A DNA stretch of 64,000 nucleotides. It comes from Beduinella massiliensis (lineage in GTDB: Bacteria; Bacillota; Clostridia; Christensenellales; Aristaeellaceae). Location of the stretch: the NCBI RefSeq assembly GCF_900199405.1, contig NZ_LT963430.1, positions 558,001 to 622,000 of the forward strand, read 5' to 3'. The notes beneath the pieces were generated by a model. It ran no database searches and was not told the origin of the DNA. It was given only the letters and a program-made list of their open reading frames with translations. Position numbers and translations under genes: made by a program. This document shows positions 41,625 to 50,702 of this stretch, one piece after another (within the stretch, counting starts at the first letter, position 1; every line of letters begins with the position of its first letter).

Positions 41625-42251
41625 GTGGAGACGAGGACGTTTATCTTCCGCTGGCTGCGGGCCGCATCGTCGATGATGCGCCATGAAGAGGCACTGAGCC
41701 GGTTGGATTTGGAGATCGGAGACGGGGATCACGGCGTGACCATCGCCCGCGGCTACGCGGCGCTGTGCGAGGACCCGCAGCTGGCGGCATGCGAGAGCCT
41801 GGAGGACTTTTTCCAAAGGGGCGGCGAACTGATCGCCGCCCGCATGGGGGGCGCGATCGGGCCGATCTACGGCCTTTATTACCAGGCCCACGCGGAGGCC
41901 TTTGCGGGGGCGGCGGAGGCGGACGTTCCGGGGCTCGCCGCCGCCGCGAACGCGGCGGTGGAGCGGATCGGGCGGATTTGCCGGGTAAAGCCGGGGGACA
42001 AGACGGTGCTGGACGCGATGGCCCCCGCCGCAGAGGCGTTGGCGGCAAACGCGCGGGCGCCGCTGGAGGATGCCCTGGCGTCGGCCTGCCGCGCTGCGCG
42101 GGAAGGCAGGGACGCGACGAAGGACATGCGGGCGCGCAAAGGGCGCGCGCGCTTTCTGGGAGAAAAATCGATCGGGCATGTAGATGCGGGCGCAAGCTCC
42201 TACGCGCTCTGGCTGGAAGCGCTGCTTGCCAGCATGGGCGGACCCGAATAA
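41625..42251 (+). CDS. dhaL: Dihydroxyacetone kinase-type subunit DhaL
   Basis: 208 aa from GTG 41625 (GGAGGGAGGGG upstream). This is the nucleotide-binding subunit. Mg-ADP ligands in LEIGDGDHGVT (33-37 DGDHG), then GGAIGPIYG, KPGDKTVLDAM and the C-terminal RARFLGEKSIGHVDAGASS, all standard for DhaL. No DhaM phosphotransferase gene is in the window, so the phosphate donor (ATP or PTS) is open. Confidence 0.92.
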   Translation: METRTFIFRWLRAASSMMRHEEALSRLDLEIGDGDHGVTIARGYAALCEDPQLAACESLEDFFQRGGELIAARMGGAIGPIYGLYYQAHAEAFAGAAEADVPGLAAAANAAVERIGRICRVKPGDKTVLDAMAPAAEALAANARAPLEDALASACRAAREGRDATKDMRARKGRARFLGEKSIGHVDAGASSYALWLEALLASMGGPE

Positions 42252-42261
42252 GGAGACGGCG

Positions 42262-43254
42262 ATGAAGAAGATCATCAATTCGACGGAAACCCTCGTGGAG
42301 GATACGCTGCGCGGTTATACGATGGCCCACGGGGACATCATCCGCCTCGTGCCCGGCACCCATATGGTGGAGCGCGTGCGCCCCAAGGAAGCGGGCAAGG
42401 TGCGCATGCTGATAGGAAACGGCGCGGGCCATGAGCCCGCGGTCGCCTGCTGGGTGGGCCGGGGCATGTTCGACCTGAACGTGGTCGGCGAAATCTTCAC
42501 CTGCGCATCCTCCGCCCACATTTACGAAGGCATCAGGCGCCTGAGCGCGGGCGGGCCGGTGCTGGTCGCCGTGCAGAACCACGCGGGCGACGTGCTCAAC
42601 GCGGACATGGCGGTTGCCAGGGCGCAGGCGGAGGGGATCGACGTACAGTCCGTCCTCTTCTACGACGACATCGCGTCCGCGCCGCGCGACATGATCGAGG
42701 AACGCCGCGGGATCGGCGGGATGCTGTTTTACGCGAAGATCGTCGGCGCGCTCGCCGAGCGGGGCGCGGGCCTGGCGGAATGCGCCGCCATGTTCGAGCG
42801 CGTGCGGGAGACGACGCGCACGTACGCGGTGGCCGTGACGAACTGCACGCACCCCATCACCGGGATGGCGATGTTCGCGGGGCTGCCGGACGACAGGATC
42901 GAGCTGGGCATGGGCGTGCACGGCGAAGGCGGCGGCGGGCAGATTCCGCTGCCCACGGCCCGGGAGCTGGCGCGGCTACTGTGCAAAACGCTGGCGGAGG
43001 ACGGCGGATACAGCGCCGGGGACCGGCTGCTGCTGATGGTGAACGGCGCGGGCGGCATGACGATGATGGAGCTGAGCATCCTGTACGGCGAGCTGGCTGA
43101 CGCGTTCGCGGCCCGCGGGCTCGAAATCGTGGGCTGCAAGGTCGGCAGCTACCTGACGACGCAGGAGCTTTCCGGCGTGTCGGTCTCCAGCTGCGCGGTG
43201 GACGGCGAGATGCTGGCGCTCTGGAACGAACCCTGCCGCGTCGGCCAATTCTGA
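42262..43254 (+). CDS. dhaK: Dihydroxyacetone kinase-type subunit DhaK
   Basis: 330 aa substrate-binding subunit. NGAGHEPAVACWVGRGMFDL (family GGGSGHEPAH...G) and GEIFTCASSAHIYEGI are the substrate loop. The His that binds dihydroxyacetone covalently is His220 in ELGMGVHGEGG. AATAAGGAGACGG precedes ATG 42262. The family also includes erythrulose and other ketose kinases, so the true substrate could be a C3 or C4 ketose released by the aldolase. Confidence 0.92.
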   Translation: MKKIINSTETLVEDTLRGYTMAHGDIIRLVPGTHMVERVRPKEAGKVRMLIGNGAGHEPAVACWVGRGMFDLNVVGEIFTCASSAHIYEGIRRLSAGGPVLVAVQNHAGDVLNADMAVARAQAEGIDVQSVLFYDDIASAPRDMIEERRGIGGMLFYAKIVGALAERGAGLAECAAMFERVRETTRTYAVAVTNCTHPITGMAMFAGLPDDRIELGMGVHGEGGGGQIPLPTARELARLLCKTLAEDGGYSAGDRLLLMVNGAGGMTMMELSILYGELADAFAARGLEIVGCKVGSYLTTQELSGVSVSSCAVDGEMLALWNEPCRVGQF

Positions 43255-43344
43255 TTCTGCATCGCCCCGGGATGCGGGGCGGGCGAATAAAGCCGGGGCT
43301 CCTGCTCCGGCAAAAAACGGGCGAAAGAAAAAGGAGGAAAAAAC

Positions 43345-44604
43345 ATGAAACGGACACTTTGCATCCTGATGGCGTTGGCGCTGGCGCTCGCGTGCGCCAT
43401 GACGGCGGGCGCGGAGGGCCTGAGCGGAACGATCCGCTACTCCACCTGGGGCTCGATTGCCGAGAAGGAAGTCAACGAGAAGATCATTGCCGCCTTCATG
43501 GAGGAGAACCCGGGCTGCACCGTGGAGCTCGAGTACATCCCGGAGAATTACCCGCAGAAGATCGACACCATGTTCCTGGGCGGCGACGCGCCCGACGTCA
43601 TCTATGGCCACCCGCACCAGTTCGCGTCCTGGGCGGCGAACGACCTGCTGATGAACCTGAACGACCTGTTTGAGGAAGAAAAGGACTTCTTCTACGACGA
43701 CAAGTTCGCGACGGAGATGTATCCGCAGTACTGCTACAAGGGAGATCACATCGCGACCGTCAACGGCCACGACTGCTTCCTGCTCTTCTACAACAAGGAC
43801 ATGTTCGACGAGGCGGGCGTCGCCTACCCGACGGACGACTGGACCTGGGACGACTTCGTGGAGGCGGGCAAGAAGCTGACCCAAGAGGTGAACGGCAGCA
43901 TGCAGTACGCCATGACGTTTGACGACCTGTACGCGATCGTCGCGTCCTTCGGCGGGCAGTATTTCGACGACATGACCAACCCGACCGCCGTCGCGTTTAA
44001 CAGCCCGGAGACCGTCGAGGCGCTGGACTTCGTGCAAAAGTGCATCTACGAATACGGCATCGCGCCGGACACGAAGAACGCGGAGCTGCTGGGCGGCTCG
44101 TTCACCACGGGCAAGGTGGCCATGCAGATCACCGGCGCGTGGGGCGTCGCGGAAAACGCCAAGATCACGACCTTTAACTGGGACATCGCCCGCGTGCCGA
44201 AGCCCGCTGGCCGCGAGCACAAGACCATGTTCTACGTCGCCGGCTACGCGGTGAACGCCGACACGAAGAACCCCGAGCTGGCCAAGGCGTTCGCGAAGTA
44301 CTTCCAGTCTGACCGCGCGCAGGAGCTGCTGGCGGGGCCGGGCCTCATCACGGTCATCAACAAGGAGATCGCCTCTTCCGACGCGGTTTTGAAGGGCGAG
44401 GGCGCTCCCGAGCACGCCTACCTGCGCGTGGACGCGGTCGCCGAGGCGGTCAACGGCTACCCGATGCTGACCAACTTTGAAGAAATGCGCACCAAGGTGC
44501 TGACGCCTGCTTACGACCGCCTGATCGCGGGCAGCTACGGCGGGGCGGACTGCGCCGCCGACATTCACAGCGGCTTGGAAGCGCTGCTTCCCCAGGGACT
44601 GTAA
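43345..44604 (+). CDS. Extracellular sugar-binding protein of the third ABC importer
   Basis: 419 aa. Signal peptide MKRTLCILMALALALACAMTAGAEG; LALAC could be a lipobox but GA-EG also fits signal peptidase I. The typical family 1 fold starts GTIRYSTWGSIAEKEVNEKI and has FLGGDAPDVIYGHPHQFASW. AAAGGAGGAAAAAAC is upstream. It is the third structural gene after dhaL and dhaK. Confidence 0.93.
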   Translation: MKRTLCILMALALALACAMTAGAEGLSGTIRYSTWGSIAEKEVNEKIIAAFMEENPGCTVELEYIPENYPQKIDTMFLGGDAPDVIYGHPHQFASWAANDLLMNLNDLFEEEKDFFYDDKFATEMYPQYCYKGDHIATVNGHDCFLLFYNKDMFDEAGVAYPTDDWTWDDFVEAGKKLTQEVNGSMQYAMTFDDLYAIVASFGGQYFDDMTNPTAVAFNSPETVEALDFVQKCIYEYGIAPDTKNAELLGGSFTTGKVAMQITGAWGVAENAKITTFNWDIARVPKPAGREHKTMFYVAGYAVNADTKNPELAKAFAKYFQSDRAQELLAGPGLITVINKEIASSDAVLKGEGAPEHAYLRVDAVAEAVNGYPMLTNFEEMRTKVLTPAYDRLIAGSYGGADCAADIHSGLEALLPQGL

Positions 44605-44617
44605 GCGCTGAATTTGA

Positions 44618-44645
44618 TGCGGGGGCTGCCTGTGCAGTCCCCGCA
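44618..44645 (+). promoter_or_regulatory. Stem-loop after the third binding-protein gene
   Basis: TGCGGGG...CTGC pairs with GCAG...CCCCGCA, a near-perfect stem. No long U-run follows. It probably sets the binding protein to permease ratio. Confidence 0.65.
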
Positions 44646-44665
44646 TTCTGAAAGGAGTGTCCTGC

Positions 44666-45574
44666 ATGACGCACTCATCCAAGCTGGAAAGGGAGGAACG
44701 GCGCGGCTTTTTCCTGTTCATCTCCCCCTGGCTGATCGGCTTTGTCCTGCTGATGCTGGTTCCGATGCTCACCTCCGCGTATATCAGCCTGACCCGTTGG
44801 AATTTGCTCAAGCCGCCTGTCTTTGTGGGGCTTGAAAACTTCAAAACGATATTTGCGGATCCCCTGTTTTACAAGTCGATGCGGGTGACGTTTACATATA
44901 CGCTGTTCGCCGTGCCGCTGAATATTGTCCTTTCCGTGTTCATGGCGATCCTGCTGAACAACAAGATCAAGGGCATGAACGTCTACCGCACGCTCTTCTA
45001 CCTGCCGGCGGTCGTTTCGGGCGTCGTCATCGCGCTGGTGTGGATGTGGATGTTCCAGCCGGAGTTCGGCATCATCAACAACCTGCTCAGCTACATCGGC
45101 ATCAAGGGCCCCAAGTGGATCTACGACGAAAACTGGGCGATGCCCTCGCTGATCCTCATGTCGCTGTGGAACGTGGGCGGCAACATCGTGCTGTACCTGG
45201 CGGCGCTTCAGGGCGTGCCGACGGAGCAGTACGAGGCGGCGAGCATCGACGGGGCCAGGTGGCTCGACAAGTTCCTGAACATCACGCTGCCGGGCATCAG
45301 CCCGACGCTCCTGTTCACCACGCTGACGGGCGTCATCAACTCCCTTCAGACGTTCACGCAGGCGTACGTGATGACCAACGGCGGGCCGAACGAATCGACG
45401 ACGTTCTACGCTTATTACATCTACAACAACGCCTTCGTCTACCGCAAGATGGGAGAGGCGAGCGCGCAGGGATGGATCATGTTCGCGATCATCTGCGTGA
45501 TCTCTCTGCTCATCATGAAGACGTCCGCGGGCAAGGTCTATTACGACGGCGGAGAGGAGGGGGATTTGCTATGA
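44666..45574 (+). CDS. Sugar ABC transporter permease, MalF/UgpA-type
   Basis: 302 aa from ATG 44666, with AAAGGAG upstream. Six membrane segments, first LFISPWLIGFVLLMLVPMLT. The EAA loop is EQYEAASIDGARWLDKFLNI and the family motif QTFTQAYVMTNGGPNEST follows. Its end overlaps the next permease start (ATGA). Confidence 0.95.
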   Translation: MTHSSKLEREERRGFFLFISPWLIGFVLLMLVPMLTSAYISLTRWNLLKPPVFVGLENFKTIFADPLFYKSMRVTFTYTLFAVPLNIVLSVFMAILLNNKIKGMNVYRTLFYLPAVVSGVVIALVWMWMFQPEFGIINNLLSYIGIKGPKWIYDENWAMPSLILMSLWNVGGNIVLYLAALQGVPTEQYEAASIDGARWLDKFLNITLPGISPTLLFTTLTGVINSLQTFTQAYVMTNGGPNESTTFYAYYIYNNAFVYRKMGEASAQGWIMFAIICVISLLIMKTSAGKVYYDGGEEGDLL

Positions 45575-46452
45575 CGGCTGCACGCCGCGCCGCAAGGGCG
45601 CCGCACGCGAAGGGCTATCGCTTTGCGCATACCTTGCTTCCCAAGCTGCTCATTTATGCCGTCCTCACGATCGGCGCGATTGCGATGGTGCTGCCGTTCT
45701 TCTGGATGGTCACCACCTCCTTAAAGCAGCCGGACGAGATCTACATCCTGCCGATCCAGTGGCTGCCCAAGAGCCCCGACCTGGGGGCGTATGCGAAGCT
45801 CTTCGTGGAATACGAGTTCGGCCGGTATTTGTTCAACACGGTTTGGCTTACCGCGGTCAATATCGGGGGCTACGTGCTGAGCTGCGCGCTGGTCGCCTAT
45901 GGCTTTGCCATGCAGCGCTACAAGCACAAGAACAAGCTGTTTCTCTTCGTGCTGGCGACGATGATGCTGCCCAAGGACGTCGTGTTCTATCCGCAGTTCA
46001 TCCTCTTTCGCATGATCGGCTGGTACGGCACGATGCTGCCGCTGTGGGTTCCGGCCTTCTTTGGCGACGCGTTCCAGATTTTCCTGCTGCGTCAATTCTT
46101 CCTGGGCATATCAAACGAGCTGCGCGACGCGGCAAAGATCGACGGCTGTTCGCGTTTTCGCATCTTCTGGAACATCTATCTGCCGCTTTCCAAGCCGATT
46201 CTGGCAACCTCGGCGATTTATGTGTTCATGTACCATTGGAACGACTTCTTCAAGCCCCTGATTTACATCACGCGGGAGAGCAACCGCACGGCGGCGCTGG
46301 CCCTGATGTACCTGCGCTCCAGCAAAGAGGCGCTTTCGATGATGCCCGTTCAGATGGCGGCTTCCGTCGTGCTGGCGCTGCCCTGCGTGCTGATTTACTA
46401 TTTCACGCAGCGGTTCTTCATCGCGGGCACGGTCTACAAGGGCACCAAGTAA
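45571..46452 (+). CDS. Sugar ABC transporter permease, MalG/UgpE-type
   Basis: 293 aa. Six membrane segments. EAA loop ELRDAAKIDGCSRFRIFWNI. C-terminus FFIAGTVYKGTK is typical of the CUT1 MalG-type subunit. ATG 45571 overlaps the preceding stop, with GGAGAGGAGGGGG upstream. It forms the channel with the preceding gene product; no ATPase gene is in the operon. Confidence 0.95.
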   Translation: MTAARRAARAPHAKGYRFAHTLLPKLLIYAVLTIGAIAMVLPFFWMVTTSLKQPDEIYILPIQWLPKSPDLGAYAKLFVEYEFGRYLFNTVWLTAVNIGGYVLSCALVAYGFAMQRYKHKNKLFLFVLATMMLPKDVVFYPQFILFRMIGWYGTMLPLWVPAFFGDAFQIFLLRQFFLGISNELRDAAKIDGCSRFRIFWNIYLPLSKPILATSAIYVFMYHWNDFFKPLIYITRESNRTAALALMYLRSSKEALSMMPVQMAASVVLALPCVLIYYFTQRFFIAGTVYKGTK

Positions 46453-46480
46453 GAATTTCAGGGGAAACGGAGCGAATGAC

Positions 46481-47248
46481 ATGGAAAAAAGCTTACAGGC
46501 GGGGGGCAGAGCGGACGCTTCAAAGGAATTGGTCGTAGCGATCGACCACGGCATGAGCTTTCCCGGCATGGCGGGCCTGGAAAAGCCGGTGGAATTGCTT
46601 CGCCTGCTGGCGCGCTGCCCGCACGTGGACGGCATCATCGCCTCGCCGGGGATGTACCGCCAGGCGGAACGGCTGGGCATCGGTCTGGGCCGTATCCTGA
46701 AATGGATTACGGTGGACTTTGTGGTGCAGGAAGGAGAACGCCTGACGCATCGTGAATTGATCGTAAGCCCCCAGGAGGCCGCGGATTATCGCCCGGACGG
46801 CTTCAAGATGTTCTTTAACGTGTACGAGGAGAAGGACGAGCTGCTGAGGAACGTCCGGGACTTCACGCGGTTCGCCCATGAAGGGCGCAGGCTCGGCATT
46901 CCCTGCCTGGCGGAGGTGCTCTTCTTTGGGAACCGGGCTTTTGCGCGGCCGGAGAACCGCGCGGAGGAGCTTTACAAGGGCTGCCGGATGGCGATGGAGC
47001 TGGGCGCGGATATCCTGAAGATCCCGATGCTGGAGGACCTGGACGAGATGCGGGAGATATTGGATTGGCTGCACATGCCGGCCTATGTCCTGGGGGGAAG
47101 CCGGTTTGAAACCGACGAGGCGTTTCTGGGCGAGGTGGACCGCATGAACAGCCTGCCGATTCGCGGCGTCATGCTGGGGCGAAACGTCTGGCAGCGCAGC
47201 GACGTCGCCGGGATGATTGAACGCATCCGCAAACGGATGGACGATTAG
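46481..47248 (+). CDS. Class I aldolase, DhnA/LsrF-type
   Basis: 255 aa TIM-barrel aldolase. VAIDHGMSFPGMAGLEKP (family opening xxDHG), VDGIIASPGMYRQ and the Schiff-base Lys in ELGADILKIPM (Lys180) are typical. The family includes fructose-bisphosphate aldolase DhnA and the LsrF thiolase. In this operon with DhaL/DhaK it could cleave a phosphorylated ketose to dihydroxyacetone (phosphate) plus an aldehyde, or work in the other direction. The exact substrate is unknown. Confidence 0.85.
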   Translation: MEKSLQAGGRADASKELVVAIDHGMSFPGMAGLEKPVELLRLLARCPHVDGIIASPGMYRQAERLGIGLGRILKWITVDFVVQEGERLTHRELIVSPQEAADYRPDGFKMFFNVYEEKDELLRNVRDFTRFAHEGRRLGIPCLAEVLFFGNRAFARPENRAEELYKGCRMAMELGADILKIPMLEDLDEMREILDWLHMPAYVLGGSRFETDEAFLGEVDRMNSLPIRGVMLGRNVWQRSDVAGMIERIRKRMDD

Positions 47249-47259
47249 GAGGAAGAACC

Positions 47260-49095
47260 ATGCAATTTACGTCACAGGCGGCTTACACGAAGCTGCTGCC
47301 CGGCGAGGCGATGCGCCGGCGCGACCGGGACCGTGCGTACATGATGCGCCTGACGGCCGAAAACCTGCTCCGTTCGCATTATCTGGAGGCGGGGCTGATC
47401 CGCATGAATTACAAGCCCGAGGGCATTCATTGGGGCTGGGACGCGCCCACATCGGACATTCGCGGCACGGTTTGCGGCCACTGGCTCAGCGCGGCGGCCC
47501 ACATGATCCGCGAGACGGGCGACGAGGAGCTGCGGGCGCGCGCCAACTTCATCGTATCGGAGATTGGCCGCTGCCAGCGGGAGAACGGAGGCCGCTGGGC
47601 GTTCCCGATTCCGGAGAAGTACATGGTTCGCCTGCGCGACGGAAAGAACCCGTGGGCGCCGCAGTACGTCTGCCATAAGAACATGATGGGCCTTTTGGAC
47701 ATGTACCGCTTCGCCGGGAACGAGCAGGCGCTGGAAATCCTGCGCGGCTGCGCGGACTGGTTCTACGACTTCACGCGGGACATTTCGCGCGAGACCCTGA
47801 GCGACATGATGGACCGCGAGGAGACCGGCGGCATCATGGAATGCTGGGCGGACCTGTACGCCGTGACCGGCGACCCGCGCCATTTGGAGCTGATGCGCCG
47901 TTACGAGCGCCCGCGCCTCGCCGAACCGCTGCTGCGGGGCGTGGACGTGCTGACCAACATGCACGCGAACGCGACGATCCCGGAGATTCAGGGGTACGCG
48001 CGGGCGTACGAGGTGACCGGGGAGGCGTACTACCGCGAGGTGGTCGAGGCCTATTGGAAGATGGCGGTCGAGGAGCGCGGCACGTTTGCGACCGGCGGCC
48101 AGACCTCCGGCGAGGTGTGGACGCCCATGGGCGAGTTCTCGGCGCGCCTGGGCGACAAGACGCAGGAGCATTGCACGGTCTACAACATGATGCGGCTGGC
48201 GGAATACCTGCTGCGCTGGACGGGGGACGCCCGCTACGCCGACTACTGGGAAAAGAACCTGTACAACGGCATCTTCGCGCAGGGCTTCTGGCGCAGCGAG
48301 GAGGACGAAATGCTCGGCGCGCCGCACTACCGCGAGACGACGACCGTGGCGTACTACCAGCCGCTGATCCCGGGCGCGACCAAGCGCTGGGGTTCGGAGC
48401 TTGACGACTTCTGGTGCTGCCACTGCACGCTTTTGCAGGCCAACGCCATCCATCATGAGAGCATCTACTACGACACGGGCGACGGCATCGCCGTCGCGCA
48501 GTACCTGCCGTCCGTGCTCGAAACGGGGCGCGCGCGGATCTCGCAGACGGTGAACAGCGAAACGGGCGGAAGCATGCTGCAGGATTCCCCGCTGAACCGG
48601 CAGGTGCTCAGCCGTCCGCACCACGTGAGCATGCGCCTGTGCATCCGCTCCGCGCAGAAGGAGCGCTGGAAGCTCTATCTGCGCCTGCCGGGCTGGCTGG
48701 CCGGCGCGGCCCGCGTGGAGGTCAACGGGCAGCCGCAGCATTGGGATGAAACCGGGGACGGCTTTGCCTGCCTTGAGCGCGTGTGGGACGAGGACGAGGT
48801 GGTCGTCTGGCTGCCCAAGGCGCTGCGGTGCGAATCCCTGCCGGACGATCCAAGCATGGTCGCCTTCGTGGACGGCCCGGTGTGCCTGGCGGGCCTTACG
48901 AGCGAGGAGCACCTGCTCTACGGCGACAAGGAGCACCCGGAAAAGAGCCTGCTGTGCGCAGACGACGAGCGCCAATGGCAGGATTGGAAGACGGGCTGGA
49001 AGACGTATCATCAGCCGTTCGGCATCCGCTTTAAGCCGCTCTATCAGATCGGGCGCGAGGCGTATACGGTCTACTTTCCCGTGGAGAAGAAATAG
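47260..49095 (+). CDS. Beta-L-arabinofuranosidase, glycoside hydrolase family 127
   Basis: 611 aa, no signal peptide, so it acts on imported substrate. The (alpha/alpha)6 barrel carries GH127 landmarks: GHWLSAAAHMI, TGGIMECWADLYAVTGD, NMHANATIPEIQGYARAYEV, and the zinc-thiolate active site Glu303-His304-Cys305 (EHCTVYNMMRL) with Cys386-Cys387 (DFWCCHC). In HypBA1 the equivalent Glu, Cys, Cys, Cys bind zinc and one Cys is the nucleophile. The beta domain follows. TAGGAGGAAGAACC is upstream. It is the last gene of the operon, suggesting the importer brings in an L-arabinofuranoside, for example from hydroxyproline-rich glycoproteins. Confidence 0.92.
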   Translation: MQFTSQAAYTKLLPGEAMRRRDRDRAYMMRLTAENLLRSHYLEAGLIRMNYKPEGIHWGWDAPTSDIRGTVCGHWLSAAAHMIRETGDEELRARANFIVSEIGRCQRENGGRWAFPIPEKYMVRLRDGKNPWAPQYVCHKNMMGLLDMYRFAGNEQALEILRGCADWFYDFTRDISRETLSDMMDREETGGIMECWADLYAVTGDPRHLELMRRYERPRLAEPLLRGVDVLTNMHANATIPEIQGYARAYEVTGEAYYREVVEAYWKMAVEERGTFATGGQTSGEVWTPMGEFSARLGDKTQEHCTVYNMMRLAEYLLRWTGDARYADYWEKNLYNGIFAQGFWRSEEDEMLGAPHYRETTTVAYYQPLIPGATKRWGSELDDFWCCHCTLLQANAIHHESIYYDTGDGIAVAQYLPSVLETGRARISQTVNSETGGSMLQDSPLNRQVLSRPHHVSMRLCIRSAQKERWKLYLRLPGWLAGAARVEVNGQPQHWDETGDGFACLERVWDEDEVVVWLPKALRCESLPDDPSMVAFVDGPVCLAGLTSEEHLLYGDKEHPEKSLLCADDERQWQDWKTGWKTYHQPFGIRFKPLYQIGREAYTVYFPVEKK

Positions 49096-49163
49096 ACGGG
49101 AAGACGCGGCTTGCCCTCAAACGGCTGGATGGAAGATAAGTAGACAGAAGAATGAAGAAACCA

Positions 49164-49215
49164 AAAGGGCTTGTCGTCTGCGCATGCGGGCGGCAGGCCC
49201 TTTGGCGTTGTTTTG
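49164..49215 (+). terminator. Terminator of the dhaLK-GH127 operon
   Basis: AAAGGGCTTGTCGTC pairs (with G-U pairs) with GGCGGCAGGCCCTTT (ending at 49203), followed by GGCGTTGTTTT. Confidence 0.75.
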
Positions 49216-49266
49216 ATCCCCGAAGGGCAGGTGGGGGGCTTTTTCTTCATAAACAGGGCAAAAAGA

Positions 49267-49295
49267 TTGATTTTATATCGCTTTGGCGATATAGT
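49267..49295 (+). promoter_or_regulatory. Promoter with palindromic operator in its spacer
   Basis: TTGATT (49267-49272), 17 bp, TATAGT (49290-49295). The spacer and -10 contain a perfect 8-bp inverted repeat TATATCGC-TTTG-GCGATATA (49274-49293). This points to a repressor that blocks RNA polymerase directly. It drives the secreted-protein gene 224 nt downstream. The leader also holds a short ORF, ATG 49335 to TAA 49379, that I cannot support further. Confidence 0.7.
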
Positions 49296-49518
49296 AAAGG
49301 CGTAAATCCGGTAAGGGGGCCATGTGGAAAAGATGATTTGGCTGTACCATGCAAACAGAAGATGCGCGAAGCATTAAGCGAGCGGACCCTCCGTCAGGAA
49401 CCTTGCCAGGGCTTGGGGGGCAGCATGGAGGATTTATATTAAAAAGTGACCCGTCTGACGAATCTGTCGTCTGCACATAGCAGGCGCTAAAGAAAACCGA
49501 CGCGAAGGAGGACGCAAG

Positions 49519-50532
49519 ATGAAAAAGAGGCTGTTTAGAGCGAGCATCCTTGGAATCCTGCTGGCGCTGTCGATCGCGCCGCCGGCCCAGGCGCAGACGC
49601 CCGTATCGGAGGCGTTTGCGCTTTTGCCTCTCCGCTTGGAGGACGCGCAGTTTCACCCCCAAATGCGGATCAGCGCGGACGTCGAATCCCCGCAGATTTT
49701 GAACGATTTCGTGACGGTGTATTCCGCCAGCCTGATCCCCCTTCTCAGCGCCTGCGATCTTTCCGTGTTTACAGCGTCCGAGGTGGTGAAGGAGGATCCG
49801 GACCCTCTGATGGGCGCCATGATTTACGACTTTGCGGACGGCTCCTGGATCAATATGACGGATAAGGGCTCCACCTATTACTTTGGCGTCGATGGGATGA
49901 GGTGCAGCCGAATGCTTGACCGCGCTGGTGACTACGCGGTGGAGTGGACGGAGGACTTTCCCGTGCCGCTGGAAGAGGCTGAGGCGGAAACGATGGAGCA
50001 GGCCAGAAAGATGGGCATTCCACATTGCGTTATCGCAAACCGGACGGCATACGCAAATGAGAAGCAGGCGCTTTTCTGCAGCCAGATTCAATTAAAGCAG
50101 GTCATAGACGGGATTCCGTTTGTACAGAGCCTGCTGCACCTGACTGCGACGGATACATTCGTCGTCGGAAATATGCTGCTATTTACACGCACGCAGCAGG
50201 GATTTCAAATCATAAACGTGATGGGCGCTTATGAAAATTGCGAGCCGCTCTATCAGGTTGAAGAGATCGCCTCTTTGCCCGAGGCACTGGATACGTTGAA
50301 CGCATATTTGGATACCTTTTTTGCAGAACGCGAGGGTATCCGTGATTTGGAGATATTCAGGATCGCTTTTGAATACGTGCCGTATCGGACGAATCCCTGG
50401 GAGGAAGACGCCGCCGAATACGAATTGATTCCGGCGTGGCATTTCGGTGTACGATTGTCAGGCAGCTCGAGTGATGGCGCGGCCTTTGACTTTTGCGTAA
50501 GCGCGATCGACGGAAAAATGCTGGTGTATTGA
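49519..50532 (+). CDS. Secreted protein of unknown function, PepSY-like C-terminus
   Basis: 337 aa. Signal peptide MKKRLFRASILGILLALSIAPPAQA-QT with an AxA cleavage site. GAAGGAGGACGCAAG precedes the ATG. Probable two-lobe fold, with a central QLKQVIDGIPFV and C-terminal YELIPAWHFGV and FCVSAIDGKMLVY, as in DUF6034/YycI-like secreted Firmicute proteins (a pattern-level match). Related in layout to 35455-36537 but with normal GC. It has its own regulated promoter. Function unknown. Confidence 0.85.
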   Translation: MKKRLFRASILGILLALSIAPPAQAQTPVSEAFALLPLRLEDAQFHPQMRISADVESPQILNDFVTVYSASLIPLLSACDLSVFTASEVVKEDPDPLMGAMIYDFADGSWINMTDKGSTYYFGVDGMRCSRMLDRAGDYAVEWTEDFPVPLEEAEAETMEQARKMGIPHCVIANRTAYANEKQALFCSQIQLKQVIDGIPFVQSLLHLTATDTFVVGNMLLFTRTQQGFQIINVMGAYENCEPLYQVEEIASLPEALDTLNAYLDTFFAEREGIRDLEIFRIAFEYVPYRTNPWEEDAAEYELIPAWHFGVRLSGSSSDGAAFDFCVSAIDGKMLVY

Positions 50533-50607
50533 AGCGCCTTCTTTACGGCGGCCAATGGGGCGCAGAGCGCGCGATGGATGCCCCCCGCGCAGCCACAAAT
50601 TCCCGGC

Positions 50608-50636
50608 TTGACAGCGCGGCGCGCGTCTGCTATACT
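50608..50636 (+). promoter_or_regulatory. Consensus promoter of the mutS2 leader
   Basis: TTGACA (50608-50613), 17 bp, TATACT (50631-50636). Transcription would start near 50643, about 380 nt before mutS2. Confidence 0.88.
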
Positions 50637-50666
50637 ACGAGCCAGCAAACACAGGGAGGATTTTTG

Positions 50667-50702
50667 ATGTCGGTCAGCATTGTGGAGAAGCTCCACAACT
50701 AA
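50667..50702 (+). CDS. 11-codon leader ORF
   Basis: MSVSIVEKLHN, with GGGAGGATTTTTG before the ATG. Its last codons are inside a perfect hairpin, TTGTGGAG (50680-50687) / CTCCACAA (50691-50698), so a translating ribosome would open it. The size, position right after a consensus promoter and following hairpins fit a leader peptide for attenuation. Confidence 0.7.
   Translation: MSVSIVEKLHN

Noticed and set aside
49152-49442. 96-residue + strand frame before the secreted protein gene
   Set aside because: It runs through a terminator and a promoter with operator, and shows no protein family features.
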